From contig CAJXLR010000068.1 in NCBI GenBank assembly GCA_913056425.1, positions 1 through 7,595 on the forward strand: DNA of 7,595 nt, read 5' to 3'. Of this stretch, positions 1-6,753 are shown in pieces. The notes beneath the pieces were generated by a model. That model ran no database searches, was not told the origin of the DNA, and saw only the letters and a program-made list of their open reading frames with translations. This stretch comes from an uncultured Bacteroidota bacterium (lineage in GTDB: Bacteria; Bacteroidota; Bacteroidia; NS11-12g; UBA9320). The stretch's first letter is position 1. Each line of letters starts with the position of its first letter. The translations under genes were made by a program, and so were the position numbers.

Positions 1-109
1 CTTGGTACAAGCCACAATCGAACAGAATTTTAGTCCCGTCGTCGAGAATAATCAGGTGGTTACTACCTGTAACGGTTTGAGCTGCACCGCAAAATTTGAT
101 TTTAGCCAT
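1..109 (-). CDS. MBL-fold metallo-hydrolase, RNA-processing exonuclease type (N-terminal fragment)
   Basis: Only the first 36 codons are in the window; the gene runs off the left edge. Read on the minus strand from the ATG at 109, the peptide opens MAKIKFCGAAQTVTGSNHLI and continues to FDCGLYQ. This is the typical opening of metallo-beta-lactamase-fold proteins of the CPSF/YSH1-like (beta-CASP) group: a first strand, the GAAQTVTGS turn, then the DCGLYQ segment before the metal site. In the family these are zinc-dependent RNA nucleases; the HxHxDH metal motif lies outside the window and cannot be checked. The gene follows htrA on the same strand, but a strong terminator separates them, so it probably has its own promoter. 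TAACCTTG (132 to 125, minus) is one mismatch from TAnnTTTG and is a weak candidate. Family assignment is fairly sure; exact function is not. Confidence 0.8.
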   Translation of the reverse strand, partial: MAKIKFCGAAQTVTGSNHLIILDDGTKILFDCGLYQ

Positions 110-140
110 TGAATCGTTTTGTACAAGGTTACTGATTTTC

Positions 141-173
141 AAACAAAAAGAGGGTGCCGAATCGGCACCCTCT
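141..173 (-). terminator. Rho-independent terminator of the htrA gene
   Basis: Positions 149-159 pair perfectly with 163-173 (an 11-bp GC-rich stem, AGAGGGTGCCG) around a 3-base loop. On the minus strand the stem is followed by TTTTTGTTT (149 down to 141). It lies 22 bases after the htrA stop codon and before the start of the metallo-hydrolase gene. Orientation and T tract fit termination of minus-strand htrA transcription. Confidence 0.9.
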
Positions 174-194
174 GCTAATTACTTTTATGAATAT

Positions 195-1652
195 CTAATC
201 GATTCGAATTGCATAGGACTCTTTTGTACCATCCGGCAAAACACCATCAATTAATACCGAACCGGTTTTGTCATCAAGTATCTTCTCAACGTCTTTGGTT
301 GTGTAAACACGTTGTTTGTCAATCATGGTGATTACAAAACCCTCCGGAATGCTCTTTTCCTTGAGAGGGCCTTTACTCAAACTCTTGATACGCACGCCAT
401 TTCGGATTTTTAGTTCCATCTTTTCTTGATGACCTAAATTTTCGAAAGTCGCTCCCAGCAATTCCTTACTGTCGCGATTTGGCTCCATTGAGATTTCCTT
501 TTTCCCGTCTTTGCTCAACAGCTTTACTTCTTTCTCGATTTCTTTGCCGTCACGACGAATAGAGACTACAACCTCATCACCCGGGTGATACTTACTTATC
601 TCTTCTTGTAATTCGCTCGCTTTATTCACTTTCTCGCCATCGATAGCCAATATCACATCATCTGCTTTAATACCGGCTTTATCCGCGGCACTTCCTTCCA
701 CCACATCCGGGATATAAACTCCCTCTATCTTGTCAAAACCTTTTTCGGCGGCTAATTCAGCTGTGATGTCTTGAATTCGCACCCCAAGAATAGCACGCTT
801 CACCTCACCATACTTCTTCAAGTCGTCTAGGACTTTCTTTGCGATGTTAACCGGCACGGCAAATGAATAACCTGCATAAGAACCGGTTCTTGAGGCGATT
901 GCTGTGTTAATTCCGATGAGCTCACCTTGTGTATTTACCAAAGCACCACCGCTGTTTCCGGGATTTACGGCAGCATCCGTTTGAATGAAATTTTCAATCG
1001 CATATTCACTGTTTTGTCGTAGGAGATTGATGTTACGTCCCTTGGCGCTTACAATTCCAGCTGTTACGGTTGAAGTTAGGTTAAACGGATTACCCACAGC
1101 TATGACCCATTCTCCCACTTTTAGTTCGTCTGAATTGCCGAATCTCAAAAACGGTAGATTCTCCTCTTCGATTTTTAGCAAAGCCAAATCAGTCTCAGGA
1201 TCTCTTCCAACCAACTCGGCGTCGTAACTGCGCTTATCATTCAGAATAACCTCAATCTTGCTTGCATTCTCGATCACGTGGTTGTTGGTTGCGATATATC
1301 CGTTGTTCATAATGATAACTCCCGAACCGGAACCTTGTTGTGGTCGATTCTGCTTGAATCGTGGATCATCGAAGAATCCGAAGGGATCAAAGACATCACC
1401 CATCTCACCCGATTGAGACTCGATTGTCGTTTTAATGTGGACCACCGTTGGTGTAGCCTTTTCCGATACAGCTACAAAATTTACACCCGGTTGGTCTGCA
1501 ATCTCTTCCTGATTTGTAAAATGAACTTTCTGTTGTTCTTCAAATGTCTGTGGAACTGCTTCTTTACCACTAAAAAGTTGATTTAGGCCCAGAGCCATTG
1601 CTCCACCTACAAACGCAATTCCTAAAATTCCCAATATCTTTTTCATCTTCAT
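195..1652 (-). CDS. degP: HtrA/DegP-family periplasmic serine endoprotease (Do family)
   Basis: The protein is 485 residues from the ATG at 1652. Residues about 6-24 are a hydrophobic export signal or anchor after a lysine-rich start. The trypsin-like domain spans about 61-276 and has a complete catalytic triad: His125 in ATNNHVI, Asp155 in DPETDLALL and Ser234 in NPGNSGGAL. Two PDZ domains follow, about 285-381 (ILGVRIQ start, a well-formed GI-ADDVILAIDG segment) and a more divergent one at about 394-481. This is the full DegP/DegQ layout. In the family such proteins form oligomers that degrade or refold damaged periplasmic proteins. An in-frame ATG at 1694 would add 14 residues (MRLFLYVLITEQLA), but a TAnnTTTG promoter match lies at 1680-1687, inside that extension, so the start at 1652 or the next ATG at 1646 is preferred. 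The gene is divergent from a sigma/anti-sigma pair and ends just before a terminator. Confidence 0.95.
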   Translation of the reverse strand: MKMKKILGILGIAFVGGAMALGLNQLFSGKEAVPQTFEEQQKVHFTNQEEIADQPGVNFVAVSEKATPTVVHIKTTIESQSGEMGDVFDPFGFFDDPRFKQNRPQQGSGSGVIIMNNGYIATNNHVIENASKIEVILNDKRSYDAELVGRDPETDLALLKIEEENLPFLRFGNSDELKVGEWVIAVGNPFNLTSTVTAGIVSAKGRNINLLRQNSEYAIENFIQTDAAVNPGNSGGALVNTQGELIGINTAIASRTGSYAGYSFAVPVNIAKKVLDDLKKYGEVKRAILGVRIQDITAELAAEKGFDKIEGVYIPDVVEGSAADKAGIKADDVILAIDGEKVNKASELQEEISKYHPGDEVVVSIRRDGKEIEKEVKLLSKDGKKEISMEPNRDSKELLGATFENLGHQEKMELKIRNGVRIKSLSKGPLKEKSIPEGFVITMIDKQRVYTTKDVEKILDDKTGSVLIDGVLPDGTKESYAIRID

Positions 1653-1679
1653 TGCTAATTGTTCTGTTATCAACACATA

Positions 1680-1687
1680 CAAAAATA
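1680..1687 (-). promoter_or_regulatory. Candidate Bacteroidota -7 promoter element for htrA
   Basis: On the minus strand these bases read TATTTTTG, an exact match to the Bacteroidota housekeeping -7 consensus TAnnTTTG. The element is 27 bases upstream of the ATG at 1652, giving a short leader of roughly 20 bases. No TTTG -33 element is seen at the expected distance, so the call rests on one element. It also supports the internal htrA start over the ATG at 1694. Confidence 0.4.
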
Positions 1688-1797
1688 GGCGCACCGGCCA
1701 TTTGTGTCATAAATTTCGATATTTGTAACGCATTTGAGGACAAAGTTCATTTACGCCATTTACCATAATCGATTAATCACTATTAACGCTCTACAAA

Positions 1798-2367
1798 ATG
1801 CGGCTGACTAACAGGTTTTCTGACTCCCAACTGGTGGAAGAAATTAAGGCCGGGAATGAGGATGCATTGGTAGTAATGCAAAAGTCCTATTATGCTATGG
1901 TAAGAAACTTTATACTCAAGAACAATGGTTCCGTTGATGAGGTAGATGACGTGTTGCAAGATAGCTTGATTGCCGTTTGGCGAAACGTTAACAAGCCCGA
2001 CTTCAGCCTCACGGTTAAAATGAGCACCTACCTCATGGCCATTGTGAAAAACCTTTGGTTCAAGCAACTCAAGAAAAAAACACGGTTCACTGTAGTGGAT
2101 GAATCCCTACAGGAAAAAATCACCGCAGACGACATTTCGACGTCACATATAGATTTCAGAGTGATTCACGACATGGTGGCAAACCTGGATGAAACGTGCA
2201 AAAAGCTGCTGAGTTATTTCTATTTCGATGGATTTGACAACAAGGTAATCGCTGAAAAAATGGGCTTTGCGAACACTAATACTGTTAAGTCGAAAAAATA
2301 TCAGTGCTTCAAGCGTTTACAAAAGTCGGTGATGGAGGAATACAACAAGGAAGACTTTTTTAACTAG
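1798..2367 (+). CDS. RNA polymerase sigma factor, sigma-70 family (ECF-like)
   Basis: The protein has 189 residues. Sigma region 2 spans about 8-95 and includes the DDVLQDSLIAVWRNV helix (about 50-64) and the STYLMAIVKNLWFKQLKKK segment (about 76-94) that in this family contacts core polymerase and the -10 DNA. A short linker leads to region 4 at about 126-178, where the HTH reads DNKVIAEKMGFANTNTVKSK (about 147-166). Domains and length fit the small two-domain sigma factors common in Bacteroidota. The ATG at 1798 gives a normal N-terminus; no Shine-Dalgarno sequence is visible. The next gene, an anti-sigma-like membrane protein, starts 3 bases after the stop, so this sigma is probably held at the membrane by that partner. 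It is divergent from htrA across about 145 bases, where shared or cross control is possible. Its regulon cannot be read from the sequence. Confidence 0.93.
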   Translation: MRLTNRFSDSQLVEEIKAGNEDALVVMQKSYYAMVRNFILKNNGSVDEVDDVLQDSLIAVWRNVNKPDFSLTVKMSTYLMAIVKNLWFKQLKKKTRFTVVDESLQEKITADDISTSHIDFRVIHDMVANLDETCKKLLSYFYFDGFDNKVIAEKMGFANTNTVKSKKYQCFKRLQKSVMEEYNKEDFFN

Positions 2368-2370
2368 GTT

Positions 2371-3432
2371 ATGAGCAACCAGCAAAACATACACGAATGG
2401 ATCGACCAATACCTCAATGGGGAATTGGTTGGACAGGAGCTGGATAAGTTCAAAATCCGGTTAAAAGATGATCCTGACTTCCTGCGACAAGTGCAAGTGC
2501 AGAAAGCCATCATTCAGGAAATTGAGGCGCAACGCAGTGCCGAGTTGAAAGCTATGCTCGCGGCACGTACTAAACGCTCGTCGGGTTTAATTATACCGTT
2601 TGGTCGCAAGCCGATGGCAATTGCTGCGATTATACTTTCGGTACTCGCGCTGGGCTTGCTGCTTAAAATTAACATGCCGTTTAGTCCAAATGACTTGGTT
2701 GAGAACACAGAAGAGGCGCCTCCACCGGTTCAAGAAATTCCTTCTGACGAACCTCAGAAAATAAATGAGACAGAGCAAATGGTGGCGGATGATTCACTTA
2801 CGATAGAAGGTAACGCCGAAATGCCCGAAGAACCAGCACCTGAAATTGCTGTGGTGGACGACGACGTTGAAATGGAGGCTGCCGACGAGTCTGACGTGTT
2901 GCTTAGTGAAGACGAACTTGATGAAAGCATTTCAACCTTGCGCGAGAAAGAGAGCAAACTTGATGGCTCGAATGTTAAACCCACTCGCGACTCCATGATT
3001 GGCGCTAAAATGATTACCGTAACTTCCTACAGCATGCCTGCTGTTCGCAAAGATCAGGTTGATGTAGTAGATCCGTCAAATGATGACGATGAAAAGAAAG
3101 GCATCTTTAAGCGCAAGTCGAAAACTGAGCAAACGACCGCAAAAGAAGTTCAATCGAATAATGATGGCATCGACGAAATGATCAAAACGCCAAAAAGAAG
3201 CATACGAGTTGAGTATTGGGTAAGTATTGTAAACTTTAAAGGGTACAAATTTGATGGCAATAAACTACTGTTGTTCGACACACCAACTAAAGCATCAGTT
3301 GCCTTGAAAGAGTACAACCAACAAACCTATTTGGTTAAAAACGGTTCATATTACCTGCTCGTTCCCAATAGCGCTTTCAACCAGTTGCGTAAGGTGTCGG
3401 ATGAAGCAACGTTGAATATTTTAAATAAGTAG
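2371..3432 (+). CDS. Putative anti-sigma factor, single-pass membrane protein with acidic periplasmic linker
   Basis: The protein has 353 residues and no cysteine. Residues 1-60 are a helical cytoplasmic domain with the pattern IHEWIDQYLNGELVGQELDKF and RLKDDPDFLRQV, typical of Bacteroidota anti-sigma N-termini. It lacks the HxxxCxxC zinc site of ZAS anti-sigma factors. A membrane helix lies at about 81-100 after basic residues, which predicts an N-in topology with the rest in the periplasm. Residues about 105-200 are a low-complexity linker in which about one third of positions are Asp or Glu. A short basic patch (KRKSK) lies near 247-251. A compact C-terminal region of about 80 residues (274-353) is rich in aromatics (EYWVSIVNFKGYKF, GSYYLLVP) and looks like a folded sensor or ligand domain that I cannot assign. 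Position 3 bases after the sigma gene supports the anti-sigma role; function is inferred from context and the N-terminal pattern. Confidence 0.75.
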   Translation: MSNQQNIHEWIDQYLNGELVGQELDKFKIRLKDDPDFLRQVQVQKAIIQEIEAQRSAELKAMLAARTKRSSGLIIPFGRKPMAIAAIILSVLALGLLLKINMPFSPNDLVENTEEAPPPVQEIPSDEPQKINETEQMVADDSLTIEGNAEMPEEPAPEIAVVDDDVEMEAADESDVLLSEDELDESISTLREKESKLDGSNVKPTRDSMIGAKMITVTSYSMPAVRKDQVDVVDPSNDDDEKKGIFKRKSKTEQTTAKEVQSNNDGIDEMIKTPKRSIRVEYWVSIVNFKGYKFDGNKLLLFDTPTKASVALKEYNQQTYLVKNGSYYLLVPNSAFNQLRKVSDEATLNILNK

Positions 3433-3434
3433 AC

Positions 3435-4211
3435 TTGAAGATTTCATTCGAGAAATATCAGGGGACTGGTAATGATTTCATCATGATTGATGACCGATCT
3501 AACCAACTCAATCTAGATCAACTTCCTGTTCCGGATTTGTGCGATCGCCGCTTTGGTATAGGTGCAGATGGTTTGATTGTCATACGCGAGCATAAGAACC
3601 TGGATTTTGAGATGATTTACTTCAACTCAGATGGCAGTCAGAGCTTTTGTGGCAATGGGAGCAGATGTGCAGTAGCCTTTGCAAAATCTCTAGGCATGAT
3701 AACCAGCTCGTGTGAATTCTTATCTACAGATGGTGCACACACAGCCCGATTTGATGGAGACTTGGTTGAATTGGACATGCACGACGTGAGTCATATTGAA
3801 ACTACATCATCGGACTATGTTATAAATACGGGCTCGCCGCATTATCTCAAATTTGTCGACTCGGTTAAAGACTTAGACATCATTCCAACTGCGCACAACG
3901 TGCGGTATAACGACACGTACAAAGCAGAGGGCATCAATGTCAACTTTTTGGAACCAACGGAGACTGGACTCAACATCCGCACATATGAGCGTGGGGTTGA
4001 AAACGAAACACTAAGTTGTGGAACAGGGGTAACGGCAGCCGCAATTGCACTCTATCTCAAAAGCGACCAAAGCCAATCATCGTTCAATACTCCGATTCAT
4101 ACACTAGGCGGTGAGTTGGAAGTGTCATTTGAAACGGATGGTACAACATTCCGAAAAATCGTACTGAAAGGGCCTGCGAAAAAGACCTTCGAAGGCTCAA
4201 TTCTGCTTTAG
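3435..4211 (+). CDS. dapF: Diaminopimelate epimerase
   Basis: DapF converts LL- to meso-diaminopimelate, the last step before the meso-DAP used in peptidoglycan and for lysine. The protein is 258 residues, a normal length for the family. The N-terminus reads KISFEKYQGTGNDFIMIDDR, the usual DapF opening. Both catalytic cysteines are present: Cys72 in FCGNGSRC and Cys195 in ETLSCGTGVTAAA, the thiol pair that works as base and acid from opposite faces. The Asn-rich substrate motifs NSDGS (64-68) and INVNF (167-171) and the ERGVENET motif (185-192) are also intact. The start codon is TTG at 3435; the next ATG, within DFIMIDD, would remove the conserved KYxGTGNDF segment, so TTG is well supported. 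The gene begins 2 bases after the anti-sigma stop and is probably translated from the same mRNA, so its level may follow the sigma operon. Confidence 0.97.
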   Translation: MKISFEKYQGTGNDFIMIDDRSNQLNLDQLPVPDLCDRRFGIGADGLIVIREHKNLDFEMIYFNSDGSQSFCGNGSRCAVAFAKSLGMITSSCEFLSTDGAHTARFDGDLVELDMHDVSHIETTSSDYVINTGSPHYLKFVDSVKDLDIIPTAHNVRYNDTYKAEGINVNFLEPTETGLNIRTYERGVENETLSCGTGVTAAAIALYLKSDQSQSSFNTPIHTLGGELEVSFETDGTTFRKIVLKGPAKKTFEGSILL

Positions 4212-4220
4212 TTTTAGGAT

Positions 4221-4228
4221 TATTTTTG
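4221..4228 (+). promoter_or_regulatory. Possible -7 promoter element just before the glycosyltransferase gene
   Basis: TATTTTTG is an exact TAnnTTTG match and ends 4 bases before the ATG at 4233. If used, transcription would begin at or next to the start codon and give a leaderless message. No -33 TTTG is seen at the right distance and the site is AT-rich, so chance is a serious alternative. Confidence 0.2.
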
Positions 4229-4232
4229 TCCA

Positions 4233-5675
4233 ATGGACAATCGTCGACTTCCCTTATTGCTCCTTATCTCAGGTGTTTTAACAACGTTTGTCATTACTCG
4301 AAATGATCCATTTTTTGGTGATTCGGTTTCTTCTATCGCAAGAGCCGCTGAAACAATATTTAGTTCAAAATTTCAACACATTAGGTTCCCTGAAGGAATG
4401 GATCCGGGTCATCCAACCACAATGGCCCTAATACATTCAACATTCTGGGCCATACTTGGTAAGTCCATTTGGGTATCACATTTTCTGCATTGGTTAATTT
4501 CAATTGGCGTGCTCGTCCAATTTATTCGATTGGCCAAACATGAAAATATTCCGAATGCCAATTGGGGGGCATTCCTTCTGCTCATTACTCCGTTGTACTT
4601 ATCTCAGAGTGTAAACCCCAATTTACATATGGGTTTAACCCTTGGTGTGCTTTCGGTGCTTCTAAATCTGCGGAAAGCAAATTTCACTCGAGCGAGTGTT
4701 TGGACCGGAGTTATGATGATTACACACCTCCAAGCACTTTTCTTGGTTATTCCCCTTTGGCTTTGGTGGATGTTTACCGATCGGGGGAAATCAACAAAAG
4801 ATCGCTTTACCGTTGCGCTTAAATCGGCGCTAATACCGGCGTTGATGTTTGGTGGGTGGCTTCTATATCATTACTCCATTACAGGTTGGTGGATGAGTTC
4901 TCCGGATTATTCCGGTCATCGAGGAATCCCGGGCGCAAAACGCATTGTTACAAACCTTATTGTTTCGGATTGGCGGATTGTAGATTATGGTCAACTGAGT
5001 TTGTTTATACTTCCGTTTTTGTTGTTGTTCCGATGCAGACTTAAACTGACCACAAACCACCCCTTTACATGGTTCTTGGTTCTTTACTTGTTCAATGCGA
5101 TCGCTATATCTGTAACCACCAAGACCGGCCCAATGCACCGATATTTCTTGCCCGTTTTGCCTCTGCTCATTATGGGCAATCTGCAATGGATTAGTCAAGC
5201 TAGCAAGTGGCTCCGAATCGTTGTTGTACTTATTTTGGTATCTGGTCACTTTTGGTTTTACCCCGGTAAGGTTATGGGAGATGCGACGCTTTCCTACCGT
5301 TCCGTATTTCCGCTGTTGCACGAGGTACAAACCGACGTTGACACATCGGTTCACACATATGCTCCACTGAATAATTCGAGCTACACAACCGTATTAAATG
5401 GGCCAACAGACGACTTTCAATCACTCTATGGAGATAACATTGAGAACGTATCTCACGTTATTTACAGTAACATCAGTGGTGATTTCACGACGTCCGAATT
5501 AAAGGTGTTGGAGACCTGGCTCGTGAAGACATACCAACGAGGTTATGTATTTGTTGAGTTGTACAGCAATCCAGCGAAGGTTAGTGACCCACCTACAGGG
5601 CCCCGAAGGAAGATTAGTAATTATGAGTTGTGGTTTATCAAACTGAAAAGAAAGCTTAAAGGAGATTCCACATAA
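4233..5675 (+). CDS. Multi-pass membrane glycosyltransferase, GT-C fold (GT39/ArnT-like)
   Basis: The protein has 480 residues with about ten predicted membrane helices (near 7-23, 80-98, 111-146 as a pair, 155-180, 198-215, 255-268, 278-296, 302-320 and 327-343). A soluble C-terminal region of about 130 residues follows. After helix 1 comes an acidic external loop, NDPFFGDSV with Asp25 and Asp30, then a MDPGHPTTM motif at 56-64. Near the eighth or ninth helix is HRYFLPVLPLL at 302-312. Acidic first loop, HP motif and RYxLP motif together are the signature of GT-C enzymes, which use polyprenyl-phosphate-linked sugars in the membrane and transfer the sugar on the outer face. Donor and acceptor (lipid, polysaccharide or protein) cannot be told. 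It starts 21 bases after dapF and is followed 30 bases later by the DUF4294 gene, so it is probably in the operon. An O-antigen-ligase or other polytopic protein is less likely. Confidence 0.65.
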   Translation: MDNRRLPLLLLISGVLTTFVITRNDPFFGDSVSSIARAAETIFSSKFQHIRFPEGMDPGHPTTMALIHSTFWAILGKSIWVSHFLHWLISIGVLVQFIRLAKHENIPNANWGAFLLLITPLYLSQSVNPNLHMGLTLGVLSVLLNLRKANFTRASVWTGVMMITHLQALFLVIPLWLWWMFTDRGKSTKDRFTVALKSALIPALMFGGWLLYHYSITGWWMSSPDYSGHRGIPGAKRIVTNLIVSDWRIVDYGQLSLFILPFLLLFRCRLKLTTNHPFTWFLVLYLFNAIAISVTTKTGPMHRYFLPVLPLLIMGNLQWISQASKWLRIVVVLILVSGHFWFYPGKVMGDATLSYRSVFPLLHEVQTDVDTSVHTYAPLNNSSYTTVLNGPTDDFQSLYGDNIENVSHVIYSNISGDFTTSELKVLETWLVKTYQRGYVFVELYSNPAKVSDPPTGPRRKISNYELWFIKLKRKLKGDST

Positions 5676-5705
5676 GATGGCATACTGTTTGATGTTAAAA
5701 TAGCA

Positions 5706-6314
5706 ATGAAACGACTACTCTTTACCGTAAGTATTTTGGCGAGCTTGACGTTTTTAGGTAAGGCTCAGTCTGACTCAACAAAAACCGAGACAAAGAAGGT
5801 TAACCTCGACTCGGTTGAGGTAGTTCGAGTAATTGTCGATTCCGCTTCCGGTGACACACTGTTGTTCTACCGATTCGAGGAGTTAGTCATGAAGGACTTC
5901 AGTACTCCCGAACAAAAGGAGGCATACATCCGACTCAAGTACAACGTAAAGAAAGTAATGCCATATGCAAAACTTGCCGCTTTTCGATTACAAATGATGG
6001 AGGACAATCTCCACTTGATTTCAGACCCCAAAGCCAAAGAAAAATACATCAAGGAGACGGAGAAAGCGCTCAAGGAAGAGTTCATAGAAACCATGAAGAA
6101 TTTTTCGCGCTCTCAAGGTCTTTTGTTGCTAAAACTCATTCACCGTGAGACCGGCAAAACCACCTATGAAATCTTGAAAGGATATCGAGGAAGCGTGGAA
6201 ACCTTTTATTGGGGTGCTTTCGCTAAAATGTACAACGCCAGCTTAAAGGTAGAGTACGATCCCATTCTCGACTATCAACTCGATATGATAATCAAAGCAC
6301 AGAAGTTGGAATAG
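5706..6314 (+). CDS. Secreted DUF4294 domain protein
   Basis: The protein has 202 residues. Residues 1-20 are a signal peptide (KR, hydrophobic stretch, cleavage probably after GKA), so the product is exported. A Ser/Thr/Lys-rich spacer runs to about 35. The DUF4294 domain spans about 55-198 and has the recognisable RLKYNVKKVMPYAKLAAFRL helix (76-95), the SQGLLLLKLIHRETGKTTYEIL core (136-157), the RGSVETFYWGAFAKMYNASLK segment (161-181) and a final KVEYDP. The family is known from Bacteroidota and has no established function that I know of. The mature protein is highly charged and mostly helical, with no catalytic motif visible. It is the last gene of the plus-strand run, 30 bases after the glycosyltransferase, and its placement suggests an envelope role. 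The start is fixed by the signal peptide. Confidence 0.85.
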   Translation: MKRLLFTVSILASLTFLGKAQSDSTKTETKKVNLDSVEVVRVIVDSASGDTLLFYRFEELVMKDFSTPEQKEAYIRLKYNVKKVMPYAKLAAFRLQMMEDNLHLISDPKAKEKYIKETEKALKEEFIETMKNFSRSQGLLLLKLIHRETGKTTYEILKGYRGSVETFYWGAFAKMYNASLKVEYDPILDYQLDMIIKAQKLE

Positions 6315-6667
6315 TTGCACAAATCTATGGTTACAAAACACTGTGATGACAACTTTTGATTCCACGCGCAAGCGAGTGCGTATCTGACAACGCAAAACCG
6401 AAAAATCAAAATAAAAATAAAGTGTCATCGAACTTGGCAGAGCTCGGATCGATAGCAATGATGGTAAAGTATTGAACCCCTTTAATTAAATTTAGGGAGC
6501 AAGGCGAGCATTTCTATTGCAACAAGACCACAAATTCACTACCGCAACTTGCACTTGGGTTATGCAAGATGAGACAACGTAGTGTACGATTTTGATGTTT
6601 TTACTCGAATAACCAAAATAAACAGCTCTGCAAATTTTAATAGGCACACCACCCAAACATACATCCA

Positions 6668-6681
6668 ACATTATATAATGT
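6668..6681. promoter_or_regulatory. 14-bp perfect palindrome, candidate operator upstream of the FIST gene
   Basis: ACATTATATAATGT is its own reverse complement. It ends 13 bases before the candidate -7 element at 6695, so it covers the place where a -33 element would sit. A dimeric repressor binding here would block polymerase. The high A/T content makes a chance palindrome possible, and no regulator gene is adjacent in the window. Confidence 0.35.
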
Positions 6682-6694
6682 GCAACTCAACGAT

Positions 6695-6702
6695 TATATT
6701 TG
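6695..6702 (+). promoter_or_regulatory. Candidate Bacteroidota -7 promoter element for the FIST gene
   Basis: TATATTTG matches TAnnTTTG exactly and lies 51 bases upstream of the ATG at 6754, giving a leader of about 45 bases. No TTTG is seen at -33; the palindrome at 6668-6681 occupies that space. The overlapping TTGACA (6700-6705) has no -10 partner at a proper distance. Confidence 0.4.
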
Positions 6703-6753
6703 ACATAGACGATTTTAAGAGTCCAACAGAATTTAATCACGGTACTTAAAGGG

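Larger units (their letters stand above)
6315..6753 (+). other. Intergenic stretch, no gene recognised
   Basis: These 439 bases lie between the DUF4294 gene and the FIST gene. I see no convincing protein, tRNA or other known RNA. Short frames on the minus strand (6243-6458 and 6687-6878) do not resemble proteins. No strong terminator follows the DUF4294 gene: the best hairpin (6364-6369 with 6376-6381, one G-U pair) has no T tract. The region is A-rich near 6395-6420 and holds a 14-bp palindrome and a promoter-like element at its right end. An uncharacterised small RNA cannot be excluded. Confidence 0.6.

Noticed and set aside
1278..1586. 102-codon plus-strand frame
   Set aside because: Antisense to the htrA protease domain, which carries an intact catalytic triad; the translation looks random.
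1653..1694. N-terminal extension of HtrA from the ATG at 1694
   Set aside because: It would put a hydrophobic and polar 14-residue tail before a good signal segment, and it overlaps the TATTTTTG promoter candidate at 1680-1687.
1766..1775. TAATCGATTA palindrome between htrA and the sigma gene
   Set aside because: A 10-bp AT-rich palindrome without a matching promoter element or second copy in a regulatory position; a near copy at about 197-205 sits inside the end of htrA, so chance is likely.
4863..5354. 163-codon open frame on the minus strand
   Set aside because: It lies wholly inside the glycosyltransferase gene in antisense, and its Gln/Asn-rich translation shows no domain; the plus-strand membrane protein is far better supported.
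6364..6381. Hairpin considered as terminator of the plus-strand operon
   Set aside because: The stem is only 6 bp with a G-U pair, and no T tract follows.
6243..6458. 71-codon minus-strand frame at the end of the DUF4294 gene
   Set aside because: It overlaps the DUF4294 3' end, has no recognisable motif and no promoter or start context.
6548..6568. CTTGCA/TGCAAG inverted repeat
   Set aside because: Six-base arms with a 9-base loop are expected by chance in a stretch of this length.
6700..6705. TTGACA as a sigma-70 -35 box
   Set aside because: No TATAAT-like -10 box follows at 16-18 bases, and Bacteroidota use a different consensus; it overlaps the TATATTTG element.
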